Assembly (NCBI GenBank): GCA_900770215.1
Contig: CAAGJW010000109.1
Coordinates: forward strand, 1-12,863
DNA: 12,863 nt
Direction: 5' to 3'
Source: Bacteroidales bacterium
GTDB taxonomy: Bacteria > Bacteroidota > Bacteroidia > Bacteroidales > Muribaculaceae
The position numbers were made by a program, and so were the translations under genes. Shown one piece after another: positions 7,474 to 12,863 of the stretch (position 1 is the stretch's first letter; every line of letters begins with the position of its first letter). The notes under the pieces are model-generated. The model saw nothing but the letters and a program-made list of their open reading frames with translations. It was not told the DNA's origin and ran no database searches.

Positions 7474-8004
7474 ATGATAACACGCGACGAACTTGTTGAA
7501 ATAGGGCGTTACAACAAAACACACGGAGTGAATGGCGAGATCTCGGCAATGGTTGACTGTGACATCGAGGTGCTCACGCGTTTCACATGTTTAGTGAGTG
7601 ACATCGATGGGATTTATGTGCCTTTCTTCATCAACCAAGTCAGAAATAAGTCGGCCAATGCAGTGTTGTTGACTATTGACGGGATGAACAACGAGAACGA
7701 GGCGTCACTATTGGTCAACAAGCTCATCTATGTGTTGAAGCGAGAATACGGCGAGCTTACTCACGATGCACATTCCGACGATTACCCTGTTGATTACTTC
7801 ATTGGGTTCAGCGTTTATCAAGGGGGCCGCGAATTGGGCACAATTACCGATATAGAAGACTCTACTGCCAATGTGCTTTTCAAGGTTAGCAACAGCGGCG
7901 AGCGCCAATATCTTCTTCCAGCAGTCGAAGATTTTATCAAAGACATCGACATGGACGACAAGAAACTTTACATGGACTTTCCCGAAGAGTTGATCCACCT
8001 TTAA
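7474..8004 (+). CDS. rimM: Ribosome maturation factor RimM, 176 aa
   Basis: RimM is a 16S rRNA processing and assembly factor that binds ribosomal protein S19 and helps mature the 30S head domain. The N-terminal RimM domain (about 1-90) opens with VEIGRYNKTHGVNGEI, the conserved I-G-x-x-x-K-x-H-G-x-x-G-E motif. The C-terminal PRC-barrel domain (about 103-176) contains DYFIGFSVY, LGTITDIED, and YLLPAVEDFIKDIDMDDKKL, matching the family's L-(I/L)-P-A-V-x-x-x-I motif. Length is normal. It starts 8 bp after the DUF4290 stop, so the two are co-transcribed. The usual trmD-rplS partners of rimM in other phyla are absent; in Bacteroidota rimM is generally found outside that operon. Confidence 0.93.
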   Translation: MITRDELVEIGRYNKTHGVNGEISAMVDCDIEVLTRFTCLVSDIDGIYVPFFINQVRNKSANAVLLTIDGMNNENEASLLVNKLIYVLKREYGELTHDAHSDDYPVDYFIGFSVYQGGRELGTITDIEDSTANVLFKVSNSGERQYLLPAVEDFIKDIDMDDKKLYMDFPEELIHL

Positions 8005-8047
8005 GCGTATTTTTTCAACAAAAAGAGTGGCATAAGATTTATTAGAG

Positions 8048-8683
8048 ATGAAAAAATTCAATTCCATACTTAGACTCCTATTGCTTGTGGCTATATTGGG
8101 ATGCAGTTTTCAGGCCAATGCCAAAAAGGTAGACATTTATGAGCTTTCGCTTGACCAGAACTTGGCTACACCCGAAATCAAGAGCAAGCTGAAAGACGAT
8201 GTGCAAGATTTCCAGTACAAGCAGGCCGTGGAACTCATCAAGCAAAACTATGAGGTTGAACTCACTCGCGACAATGAGGTCATCATCGTCACGATACCAG
8301 CCGAACGGCTTTTCCCCTCCAACGACACGGTGCTTGCTGCAACTGCACCTGCAGCGCTCAAACCCATGCTTCGCTTCTTGAAAAATCCAGGGTTTTACAA
8401 GCTTTTGCTTGTGATGCACAGTGATGACACAGGCTCCAAGGCATATACCGTAAAGCTCACCCGGTCAAGGGTCAATGCCGTGTACGACTGGTTTGACGCC
8501 AATGGCGACGTCGACTATGTCGTACCCTACGCACTGGGAGAAAATGACCCACTGAATGCCAACGACTCGATGGAAAAAAGACGCAAAAACAGGCGTCTTG
8601 AGATTTACATTGTGCCCAACGACGTGATGCTCGAGCAGGCGAAGCATGGAGAAATCAACATCAATTTTATCAAAAAGAAATAA
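8048..8683 (+). CDS. OmpA-family C-terminal domain protein, secreted, 211 aa
   Basis: This exported envelope protein has a peptidoglycan-binding OmpA-like domain and no beta-barrel. The signal peptide spans residues 1-25 (MKK, then a hydrophobic core, ending ANA before KK); Cys19 in AILGC could alternatively be a weak lipobox, so soluble versus lipid-anchored is undecided. Residues 26-75 form a charged helical stretch. The OmpA-like domain covers about 77-190: IPAERLF, LLVMHSDDTGS, LTRSRVNAVYDW, YALGENDP and NRRLEIYIVP. Asp126 and Arg141 align with the two residues that bind the diaminopimelate of peptidoglycan in Acinetobacter OmpA, so binding is likely preserved. It lies 43 bp after rimM and 21 bp before proS, within the plus-strand transcript. 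Its role may be anchoring an envelope component to the cell wall. Confidence 0.85.
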   Translation: MKKFNSILRLLLLVAILGCSFQANAKKVDIYELSLDQNLATPEIKSKLKDDVQDFQYKQAVELIKQNYEVELTRDNEVIIVTIPAERLFPSNDTVLAATAPAALKPMLRFLKNPGFYKLLLVMHSDDTGSKAYTVKLTRSRVNAVYDWFDANGDVDYVVPYALGENDPLNANDSMEKRRKNRRLEIYIVPNDVMLEQAKHGEININFIKKK

Positions 8684-8704
8684 ACGAAAAAGCAAAATAC
8701 AACA

Positions 8705-10186
8705 ATGGCTAAAGAATTAAAAGATCTCACAAAGAGAGCCGACAACTACTCTCAATGGTACAACGAACTGGTTGTAAAAGCCGACCTGGCCGAACAATCG
8801 GCCGTAAGAGGCTGCATGGTCATCAAGCCCTATGGATATGCCATATGGGAGAAAATGCAGCGCAGGCTCGACGACATGTTTAAAGAGACAGGCGTGCAGA
8901 ATGCCTATTTTCCACTGCTCATCCCCAAGTCGTTCTTGAGCAAAGAGGCCGATCACGTGAAGGGCTTTGCCAAGGAATGTGCAGTGGTCACACACTATCG
9001 CTTGAAAACCGACCCCGAGGGCAAGGGCGTGATTGTGGATCCCGAAGCAAAACTTGAGGAGGAGCTCATCATCCGTCCCACGAGCGAGACCATCATTTGG
9101 AACACTTTCCGCAACTGGATTAAGTCCTACCGCGATCTACCCTTGTTGATCAACCAGTGGTGCAACGTGTTCCGCTGGGAAATGCGCACCCGCTTGTTTC
9201 TGCGCACAGCCGAATTCTTGTGGCAAGAGGGACACACCGCACATGCCACAGCCGATGAAGCACAGGCCAAGGCCGAAGAGATGCTCAACATCTACGCCGA
9301 CTTTGCCGAGAAATGCATGGCAATACCTGTAGTAAAAGGTGTGAAGACAGCCAACGAGCGATTTGCCGGAGCACTCGAAACCTACACCATTGAGGCTATG
9401 ATGCAGGATGGCAAAGCGCTGCAGAGCGGCACATCGCACTTCCTGGGACAGAACTTTGCCAAGGCATTTGATGTGAAATTCATCGACAAAAACAACAAGC
9501 TCGACTATGTGTGGGCTACATCGTGGGGCGTTTCAACCCGACTCATGGGAGCGCTCATCATGACTCACAGCGACGACAATGGCCTCGTGCTGCCTCCGGC
9601 ACTGGCACCAATACAGGTGGTGATCGTGCCCATCTACAAGAGCGCTGAACAGCTTGCCACTATCGATGCCAAAGTTGCCCCAGTTGTTGAAAACCTTAAG
9701 AAAAGAGGAATCTCGGTAAAATATGACAACGCCGACAATAAGCGACCCGGCTTCAAGTTTGCCGACTACGAGCTTAAGGGAGTCCCGGTGCGTCTTGTGC
9801 TTGGCCCTAAGGACATCGAGAACGGCACAATCGAGGTGATGCGGCGCGACACGCTTGAAAAACAAAGTGCAGCCTTCGACGGAATCGAAAACTTTGTCAC
9901 CCATCTGCTCGATGAAATCCAGGCCAACATCTATGACAAAGCCTTGAAGCTGCGCGAGTCGAAAACCTATAAGGTTGACACTTGGGAGGATTTCCAAGCT
10001 CAAATTGAAAAAGGCGGCTTCATCCTTGCACCTTGGGACGGCACAACCGAGACTGAACTCAAAATCAAGGAACTCACCAAGGCTACAATCAGGTGCATTC
10101 CTCTTGACAGTGAGCCCGAAGAAGGCAAGGACATGCTCACAGGGAAGCCCAGTCATCGCCGCGTGATTTTTGCACGCAACTATTGA
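8705..10186 (+). CDS. proS: Prolyl-tRNA synthetase, archaeal/eukaryote-type short form, 493 aa
   Basis: ProS charges tRNA-Pro with proline in the cytosol. This is the 'type 3' (archaeal/eukaryote-like) form, without the INS editing domain of the long bacterial enzyme. Class II catalytic motifs are present: motif 1 region with YFPLLIPKSF (68-77), the proline-adenylate TXE-type segment RPTSE (124-128), motif 2 VFRWEMRTR...RTAEFLWQEGHTAH (155-180) and motif 3 GVSTRLMGALIMTH (275-288, Arg279). The anticodon-binding domain follows (about 300-400), then the type-3 C-terminal domain ending in the conserved tyrosine (IFARNY). Oddly, the four cysteines that hold zinc in that domain in Thermus-type enzymes are replaced here (Asp445, Thr450, Asp476, Thr479). 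It ends the plus-strand housekeeping block and is followed by hairpins. Confidence 0.97.
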   Translation: MAKELKDLTKRADNYSQWYNELVVKADLAEQSAVRGCMVIKPYGYAIWEKMQRRLDDMFKETGVQNAYFPLLIPKSFLSKEADHVKGFAKECAVVTHYRLKTDPEGKGVIVDPEAKLEEELIIRPTSETIIWNTFRNWIKSYRDLPLLINQWCNVFRWEMRTRLFLRTAEFLWQEGHTAHATADEAQAKAEEMLNIYADFAEKCMAIPVVKGVKTANERFAGALETYTIEAMMQDGKALQSGTSHFLGQNFAKAFDVKFIDKNNKLDYVWATSWGVSTRLMGALIMTHSDDNGLVLPPALAPIQVVIVPIYKSAEQLATIDAKVAPVVENLKKRGISVKYDNADNKRPGFKFADYELKGVPVRLVLGPKDIENGTIEVMRRDTLEKQSAAFDGIENFVTHLLDEIQANIYDKALKLRESKTYKVDTWEDFQAQIEKGGFILAPWDGTTETELKIKELTKATIRCIPLDSEPEEGKDMLTGKPSHRRVIFARNY

Positions 10187-10225
10187 TGGCAAGGCCGCCA
10201 CTGCCGAGCAACTTCGATTTCATTC

Positions 10226-10247
10226 TTGTGCAACCATAGTTGCGCAA
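10226..10247 (+). other. Stem-loop 1 after proS
   Basis: TTGTGCAAC and GTTGCGCAA form a 9-bp stem with one G-U pair around a CATA loop, 40 nt after the proS stop. There is no T-tract after it, so it is more likely an mRNA 3'-end stabilising structure than a complete intrinsic terminator. Confidence 0.45.
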
Positions 10248-10265
10248 CCACAACCCAAACCAATC

Positions 10266-10305
10266 GTGGGGCTGTATCGCAATTGCAATTGCGGCACAGC
10301 CCCAC
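10266..10305 (+). terminator. Strong two-tier hairpin after proS, probable transcript end
   Basis: GTGGGGCTGT (10266-10275) pairs perfectly with ACAGCCCCAC (10296-10305). Inside lies a second perfect palindrome, CGCAATTG/CAATTGCG (10278-10293), separated by a 2x2 internal loop. The sequence that follows (TCGATTTATATAAGG) is AT-rich but not a true T-run, so termination may be weak, factor-assisted, or the hairpin may protect the 3' end. The position about 80 nt after proS fits the end of the operon. Confidence 0.5.
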
Positions 10306-10327
10306 TCGATTTATATAAGGCATCACG

Positions 10328-10372
10328 TCACTTGGGCGACTTGGTCTTCATGTTTTTATACACCTCTTCCAT
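10328..10372 (-). pseudogene. Possible small ORF or gene remnant (14 codons)
   Basis: On the minus strand a frame reads MEEVYKNMKTKSPK then TGA, and stays open for 11 more codons upstream (LDFKFSTTC before the Met). The lysine-rich C-terminus looks protein-like, and the codon choice (AAG-rich) resembles local genes, but there is no promoter, no longer reading frame and no recognised family. It may be the tail of a decayed gene or chance. Confidence 0.15.
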
Positions 10373-10438
10373 GCATGTGGTGGAAAATTTCAAATCCAAA
10401 AATCATTAACTCATCAGCAACAAAGCAAATAAAAAAAT

Positions 10439-10469
10439 TTTGAATTTCTAACGAAATACTCTAATTTTG
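10439..10469 (+). promoter_or_regulatory. Full Bacteroidota promoter driving the YARHG/M15 cassette
   Basis: TTTG (10439-10442), a 19-bp spacer and TAATTTTG (10462-10469) match both halves and the spacing of the Bacteroidota sigma-ABfr consensus (TTTG-N19-TAnnTTTG). It is the only promoter in the window with both elements intact. The predicted start is around 10475, leaving a leader of about 205 nt before the lipoprotein ATG at 10682, unusually long for this phylum. Confidence 0.75.
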
Positions 10470-10480
10470 TATACATAGAT

Positions 10481-10516
10481 TTTTGCATCTACTTGGTCAT
10501 GCCAAATCATGCAAAA
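10481..10516 (+). promoter_or_regulatory. Inverted repeat at the start of the leader: hairpin or operator
   Basis: TTTTGCAT (10481-10488) is exactly inverted by ATGCAAAA (10509-10516), and within it TTGG (10493-10496) is inverted by CCAA (10502-10505) around TCATG. The element starts only some 5-10 nt after the predicted transcription start. It could fold in the RNA as a 5' stem-loop controlling stability or translation, or act as a dimeric-protein operator at DNA level. I recognise no known riboswitch in it. Confidence 0.4.
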
Positions 10517-10584
10517 TATAACTGAACAAAGCAAAAAATAGTATAATAATATTGAAACTAATATTTTATGCCATCTTTCCAGCA

Positions 10585-10644
10585 ATGAGTAGCTTTATCG
10601 AGCTCACCTTCGCTACTGTGCCAGCAAAGAAAGAAAATGGGTAA
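10585..10644 (+). CDS. Possible leader ORF in the cassette's 5' UTR, 19 aa
   Basis: An ATG frame encodes MSSFIELTFATVPAKKENG and stops at 10642-10644, overlapping the ATG at 10637 that is in frame with the following lipoprotein. The frame is also open upstream to 10522; a TTG start at 10552 would give a 30-residue, mostly hydrophobic peptide with a KKENG tail, like a small membrane protein. Translation of it could be coupled to the downstream gene. There is no homology I can name, and the ORF may be fortuitous. Confidence 0.2.
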   Translation: MSSFIELTFATVPAKKENG

Positions 10645-10681
10645 TGTATGTACGGTTTCATCCTTTAACAAAATTTCTATT

Positions 10682-11716
10682 ATGAAGAATTATCATTTTG
10701 CTCAAAAACCAAATCATTCGGCATATTTTCAAATAATTCCGATGATGTTGTCAGCCATTATCCTACTGGCATTGGCATCATGCAATAGCGTTGATGAGAA
10801 GTATTTTATAGGCAACTGGAAGGACGAAGCCACATGGGAAGAAGCAAATCCTGATGTTATAAAAGTCTCCTATCTCTTTGGCGAGGATGGCGAGGGCTTG
10901 AAGTTTAACGAGGCCTACAGGGATAAATCGGGCACGCAGCACAACCGGGAGGGCTTTCCTTTTACATGGTATTACTCTGATGGAACGCTTAAAATCATAA
11001 TGAAAGATGAAAAGAATGAGATACAGCGGTATTCAATAGAGTCCTGTACCAAATCAGAAGTCAAGCTTTTACATGAAGCCGATGCCTATCAGCCCGAGTT
11101 CCACATGGTTCTGGAGAAACTCAATGATGACGGCACTATTCCTGCCGATTATGATGATGGATATTCATCGGAATCCTCTATTCCTTACAAATTCAAGCGG
11201 TTGTCTACAACCTTTCTCAGCGACGATGATTTAAACCAGTATTCCGGGTCAGAATTGAAAATAATGCGAAATGCCATCTATGCCATACATGGCCGCCGCT
11301 TCAGGGATGCCAAATTAAGAAATTATTTTTCATCTTTAGATTGGTACAATCCAACGAGAGATGAGGTTCCCGACCGAGAACTGAACAAATACGAAAAGGC
11401 TAACGTTGAGAAGATACACCGCTTGGAATCGGGATTTTCATATTCACCCACTCCTTACTATTCTTATTCCTCCGATTTCAGTTGGCTGTCGACAGAGTAT
11501 GTCAGCTACTATGATTTATCAGGCTATTATAGTTCTCAATTGAGGATAATGCGAAATGCCATCTATGCAATGCACGGCCGCCGATTCAAGGATGCTGACC
11601 TAAGAAATTATTTTTTATCCTGCGACTGGTATTATCCAATTAAGGATGAAATACCCGTGAGTGAACTTAACAAATATGAAAAAGCTAACATAGAAACGAT
11701 AAGAAGCATGGAATAG
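10682..11716 (+). CDS. Lipoprotein with lipocalin-like N-terminus and two tandem YARHG-type domains, 344 aa
   Basis: Predicted lipid-anchored envelope protein of unknown function. I chose the ATG at 10682 because it gives MKNYHF... as a positively charged n-region before the hydrophobic core MMLSAIILLA and the lipobox LASC (Cys34). The in-frame ATG at 10637 would add 15 residues, and one at 10742 would leave no positive charge. Acidic residues shortly after the cysteine (CNSVDE) could favour surface export in Bacteroidota. Residues about 40-145 begin with a G-N-W motif and are strand-rich, resembling lipocalin-like domains. Two copies of the YARHG domain follow (about 164-239 and 259-344), exactly 95 codons apart and about 49 of 76 residues identical; the motif reads YAIHG and YAMHG, so its arginine is missing in both. 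A Tyr/Ser-rich linker separates them. It is 34 bp upstream of the M15 peptidase gene and probably co-transcribed. Confidence 0.8.
   Translation: MKNYHFAQKPNHSAYFQIIPMMLSAIILLALASCNSVDEKYFIGNWKDEATWEEANPDVIKVSYLFGEDGEGLKFNEAYRDKSGTQHNREGFPFTWYYSDGTLKIIMKDEKNEIQRYSIESCTKSEVKLLHEADAYQPEFHMVLEKLNDDGTIPADYDDGYSSESSIPYKFKRLSTTFLSDDDLNQYSGSELKIMRNAIYAIHGRRFRDAKLRNYFSSLDWYNPTRDEVPDRELNKYEKANVEKIHRLESGFSYSPTPYYSYSSDFSWLSTEYVSYYDLSGYYSSQLRIMRNAIYAMHGRRFKDADLRNYFLSCDWYYPIKDEIPVSELNKYEKANIETIRSME
11187..11713 (+). repeat. Intragenic tandem duplication, 285-bp period (two YARHG domains)
   Basis: The first copy (about 11171-11398) and second (about 11456-11713) of the domain are offset by 285 bp. A 23-bp stretch beginning ATAATGCGAAATGCC is identical at 11261 and 11546, and most of the ensuing 150 bp are recognisably similar with many third-position changes. 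This indicates an internal duplication that has diverged under protein-level selection. Confidence 0.8.
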
Positions 11717-11750
11717 TCAACCAATCAGGACAAAACAGCCGACGATAATC

Positions 11751-12647
11751 ATGACAACTTCTTTTCTTAAACAAGTTTTATGCATCACCATAGGTTTGAT
11801 TCTGTGTCAATGCCAACCCCCTGCTGACAACAGTGGGTCGAGAAGCAATGATGTGAAGCCAGCAACCGAAGCTGCTTCCAGGCCTCGGAGTACAAAATCA
11901 ACTGGGTCAAAAAACAATGATAAGAGAATCGCAACACCCGCAACCGAAGCTTCATCGAGTAGCGCAGATTCCATTCCTCGAGGTGCGAAACTGCTCATTA
12001 AGGCATATCCCGATTCCCATCTGAAGTATGCCAACAATAAAATCATATTTCCAGACGGGACGGCAATACGCTATGATGACGGGCAACGCAAAAATTTCAA
12101 GCAACAGTTGGATAATTCCGATATCGAGGATATGTTTGCCACACCTTATAGGAAGACCGGCCGCCCTGCTTATCTTGAAGATGTGGGTCGTAGCAGGTGC
12201 GAGCTGTTGTTCAAGAAGATGTATGGCAATTCGGCGGCGATGGTTAGGCACAATCTTGTCACTATAGATTGGTTCGGGCAGAAAATCCAATTTACCAAAG
12301 TAAATGGTGCAGCCAAGAACTTAAAAGCTGTTGCCAATGAAGTGGCGAGGCATCCTGAATATCGCAAATACCTCAAGAGTTCTGGCACTTTTTACTGGAG
12401 AAAAGTGAGAGGCGCAAACCGGCAAAGCGCTCACAGCTATGGCATCGCTTTTGACGTGGGTGTACAATATTCTGACTACTGGCTTTGGAAAAATCCTGAC
12501 AAATCAGAAACAGACAAGATTGCGTATTACAACAAGATGCCTCTTGGCCTTGTCAAGATATTTGAGCGACATGGGTTCATATGGGGAGGGCGTTGGTATC
12601 ATTTCGATACGATGCATTTTGAATACAGGCCAGAGTTGTTGTTATAA
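11751..12647 (+). CDS. M15 family zinc peptidase (D-alanyl-D-alanine carboxypeptidase/VanY-like), exported, 298 aa
   Basis: Predicted envelope enzyme cutting peptidoglycan stem peptides, by family either a D,D-carboxypeptidase or an L-Ala-D-Glu endopeptidase (M15C, CwlK/Ply500-like). The N-terminus is a signal sequence (FLKQVLCITIGLIL) followed by CQCQPP; Cys21 may be lipidated, although Gln at -1 is not a normal lipobox. Residues about 23-75 are a Ser/Thr/Ala/Lys-rich flexible linker with PATEA twice. The catalytic domain is at about 140-298: the zinc site SAHSYGIAFD supplies His228 and Asp235, and the terminal GGRWYHFDTMHFEYRPELL supplies Asp286 (general base) and His289. All active-site residues are intact, so it should be active. 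It follows the YARHG lipoprotein by 34 bp without its own promoter, suggesting a two-gene unit. Confidence 0.88.
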   Translation: MTTSFLKQVLCITIGLILCQCQPPADNSGSRSNDVKPATEAASRPRSTKSTGSKNNDKRIATPATEASSSSADSIPRGAKLLIKAYPDSHLKYANNKIIFPDGTAIRYDDGQRKNFKQQLDNSDIEDMFATPYRKTGRPAYLEDVGRSRCELLFKKMYGNSAAMVRHNLVTIDWFGQKIQFTKVNGAAKNLKAVANEVARHPEYRKYLKSSGTFYWRKVRGANRQSAHSYGIAFDVGVQYSDYWLWKNPDKSETDKIAYYNKMPLGLVKIFERHGFIWGGRWYHFDTMHFEYRPELLL

Positions 12648-12668
12648 TTGCATTTTTGGGCGATTGTG

Positions 12669-12686
12669 TTTGGCATAATGGCCAAA
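12669..12686. other. Small hairpin after the M15 peptidase gene
   Basis: TTTGGC and GCCAAA form a 6-bp stem around ATAATG, 22 nt after the peptidase stop codon. No T-tract follows on the plus strand, so it is at best a weak end-of-transcript structure. The rest of 12648-12761 shows no gene on either strand. Confidence 0.3.
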
Positions 12687-12761
12687 AAAGTGATATTGCC
12701 GGCATGCCACACTACGAAAGTTGGGCAACATATTGGGCAGCTTGCCACGGCTCTTTCATTT

Positions 12762-12830
12762 AAAACAAAAAACAGGCCATAGCGCCCCCTGCCCGCTCCG
12801 AGGGGAGCAGGCGGATGTGGTGTAGCCTGT
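12762..12830 (-). terminator. Structured minus-strand terminator for a gene right of the window
   Basis: On the minus strand, ACAGGC (complement of 12825-12830) pairs with GCCTGT (complement of 12772-12777), which runs directly into TTTTTTGTTTT. Inside lies a GC-rich hairpin (12789-12799 with 12804-12814, one C-A mismatch and one G-U pair, 4-nt loop). Together they form a long imperfect stem followed by a T-tract. This implies convergent transcription from beyond the right edge. A minus-strand frame entering from the edge reads LNYDSHLKD and stops at 12834-12836, immediately before the structure, and might be that gene's C-terminus, but nine codons are too few to judge. Confidence 0.6.
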
Positions 12831-12863
12831 GTGTCAGTCCTTTAGATGTGAGTCATAATTCAA

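Larger units (their letters stand above)
10187..10438. other. Intergenic stretch after proS (first part)
   Basis: No convincing gene lies here. The stretch contains two stem-loops close to the proS stop and a very short minus-strand frame that could be a gene remnant (10328-10372). From about 10310 onward base composition becomes AT-rich, marking the boundary between the housekeeping block and the accessory lipoprotein cassette. Confidence 0.6.

Noticed and set aside
10170..10443. Plus-strand frames of 67-79 codons after proS
   Set aside because: They overlap the hairpins and the AT-rich promoter region, have no protein-like pattern and no recognised family.
10187..10636. Possible tRNA or CRISPR array in the longest gap
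   Set aside because: No cloverleaf or evenly spaced direct repeats are visible; only palindromes, a promoter and short frames.
11807..12388. Minus-strand frames opposite the M15 peptidase gene
   Set aside because: The plus-strand peptidase has a signal sequence and complete zinc motifs. The antisense frames are shadows.
12700..12761. GGCATGCC palindrome and repeated TGGGCA near the right end
   Set aside because: They are short and weakly paired, without T-tract or spacing that would indicate an attachment site or terminator.

Overview
The window looks like a chromosomal segment of a Bacteroidota bacterium, most likely order Bacteroidales. The evidence is: gene families typical of that group (DUF4290, DUF5063, archaeal/eukaryote-type short ProRS, a Bacteroides-like IS66 TnpB); promoters matching the Bacteroidota consensus (-33 TTTG, -7 TAnnTTTG); and start codons preceded by AT-rich sequence rather than Shine-Dalgarno motifs. 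The family cannot be fixed from sequence alone; Muribaculaceae- or Prevotella-like would fit.

Layout. (1) Positions 1-118 are the end of an IS66-family element whose tnpB starts at 50 and runs off the left edge. (2) Positions 169-6008 are a tightly packed minus-strand run: yicC, gmk, nadD, a DUF5063 gene, an M18 aminopeptidase and a phosphoglucomutase/phosphomannomutase. Gaps are 5-70 bp. The run has a -7 element upstream of yicC and a perfect 14-bp hairpin with a T-tract after the mutase, so it is probably one operon of nucleotide, NAD, RNA-turnover, peptide and sugar-phosphate housekeeping genes. (3) From 6082 the plus strand carries tsaB, a DUF4290 gene, rimM, an OmpA-like peptidoglycan-binding protein and proS. 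These are mostly translation and tRNA/ribosome maturation genes. tsaB and yicC share a 101-bp divergent promoter region, and the DUF4290 gene has its own -7 element. The block ends in two hairpins after proS.

(4) From about 10310 the sequence becomes visibly more AT-rich and accessory in character. A textbook Bacteroidota promoter (TTTG-N19-TAATTTTG) is followed by a leader of about 200 nt with an inverted-repeat hairpin and a short ORF. Then come two secreted or lipid-anchored proteins: one with a lipocalin-like N-terminus and two tandem YARHG-type domains, and one with a complete M15 (D-Ala-D-Ala carboxypeptidase/VanY-like) zinc site. This two-gene cell-envelope cassette is the least understood and most interesting part. 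(5) Positions 12648-12863 hold no clear gene, but contain a structured sequence that reads as a minus-strand terminator for a gene beyond the right edge.

No tRNA, rRNA, CRISPR array or complete mobile element was seen. No complete novel defence or biosynthetic system is evident; the YARHG/M15 cassette is the best candidate for new biology.
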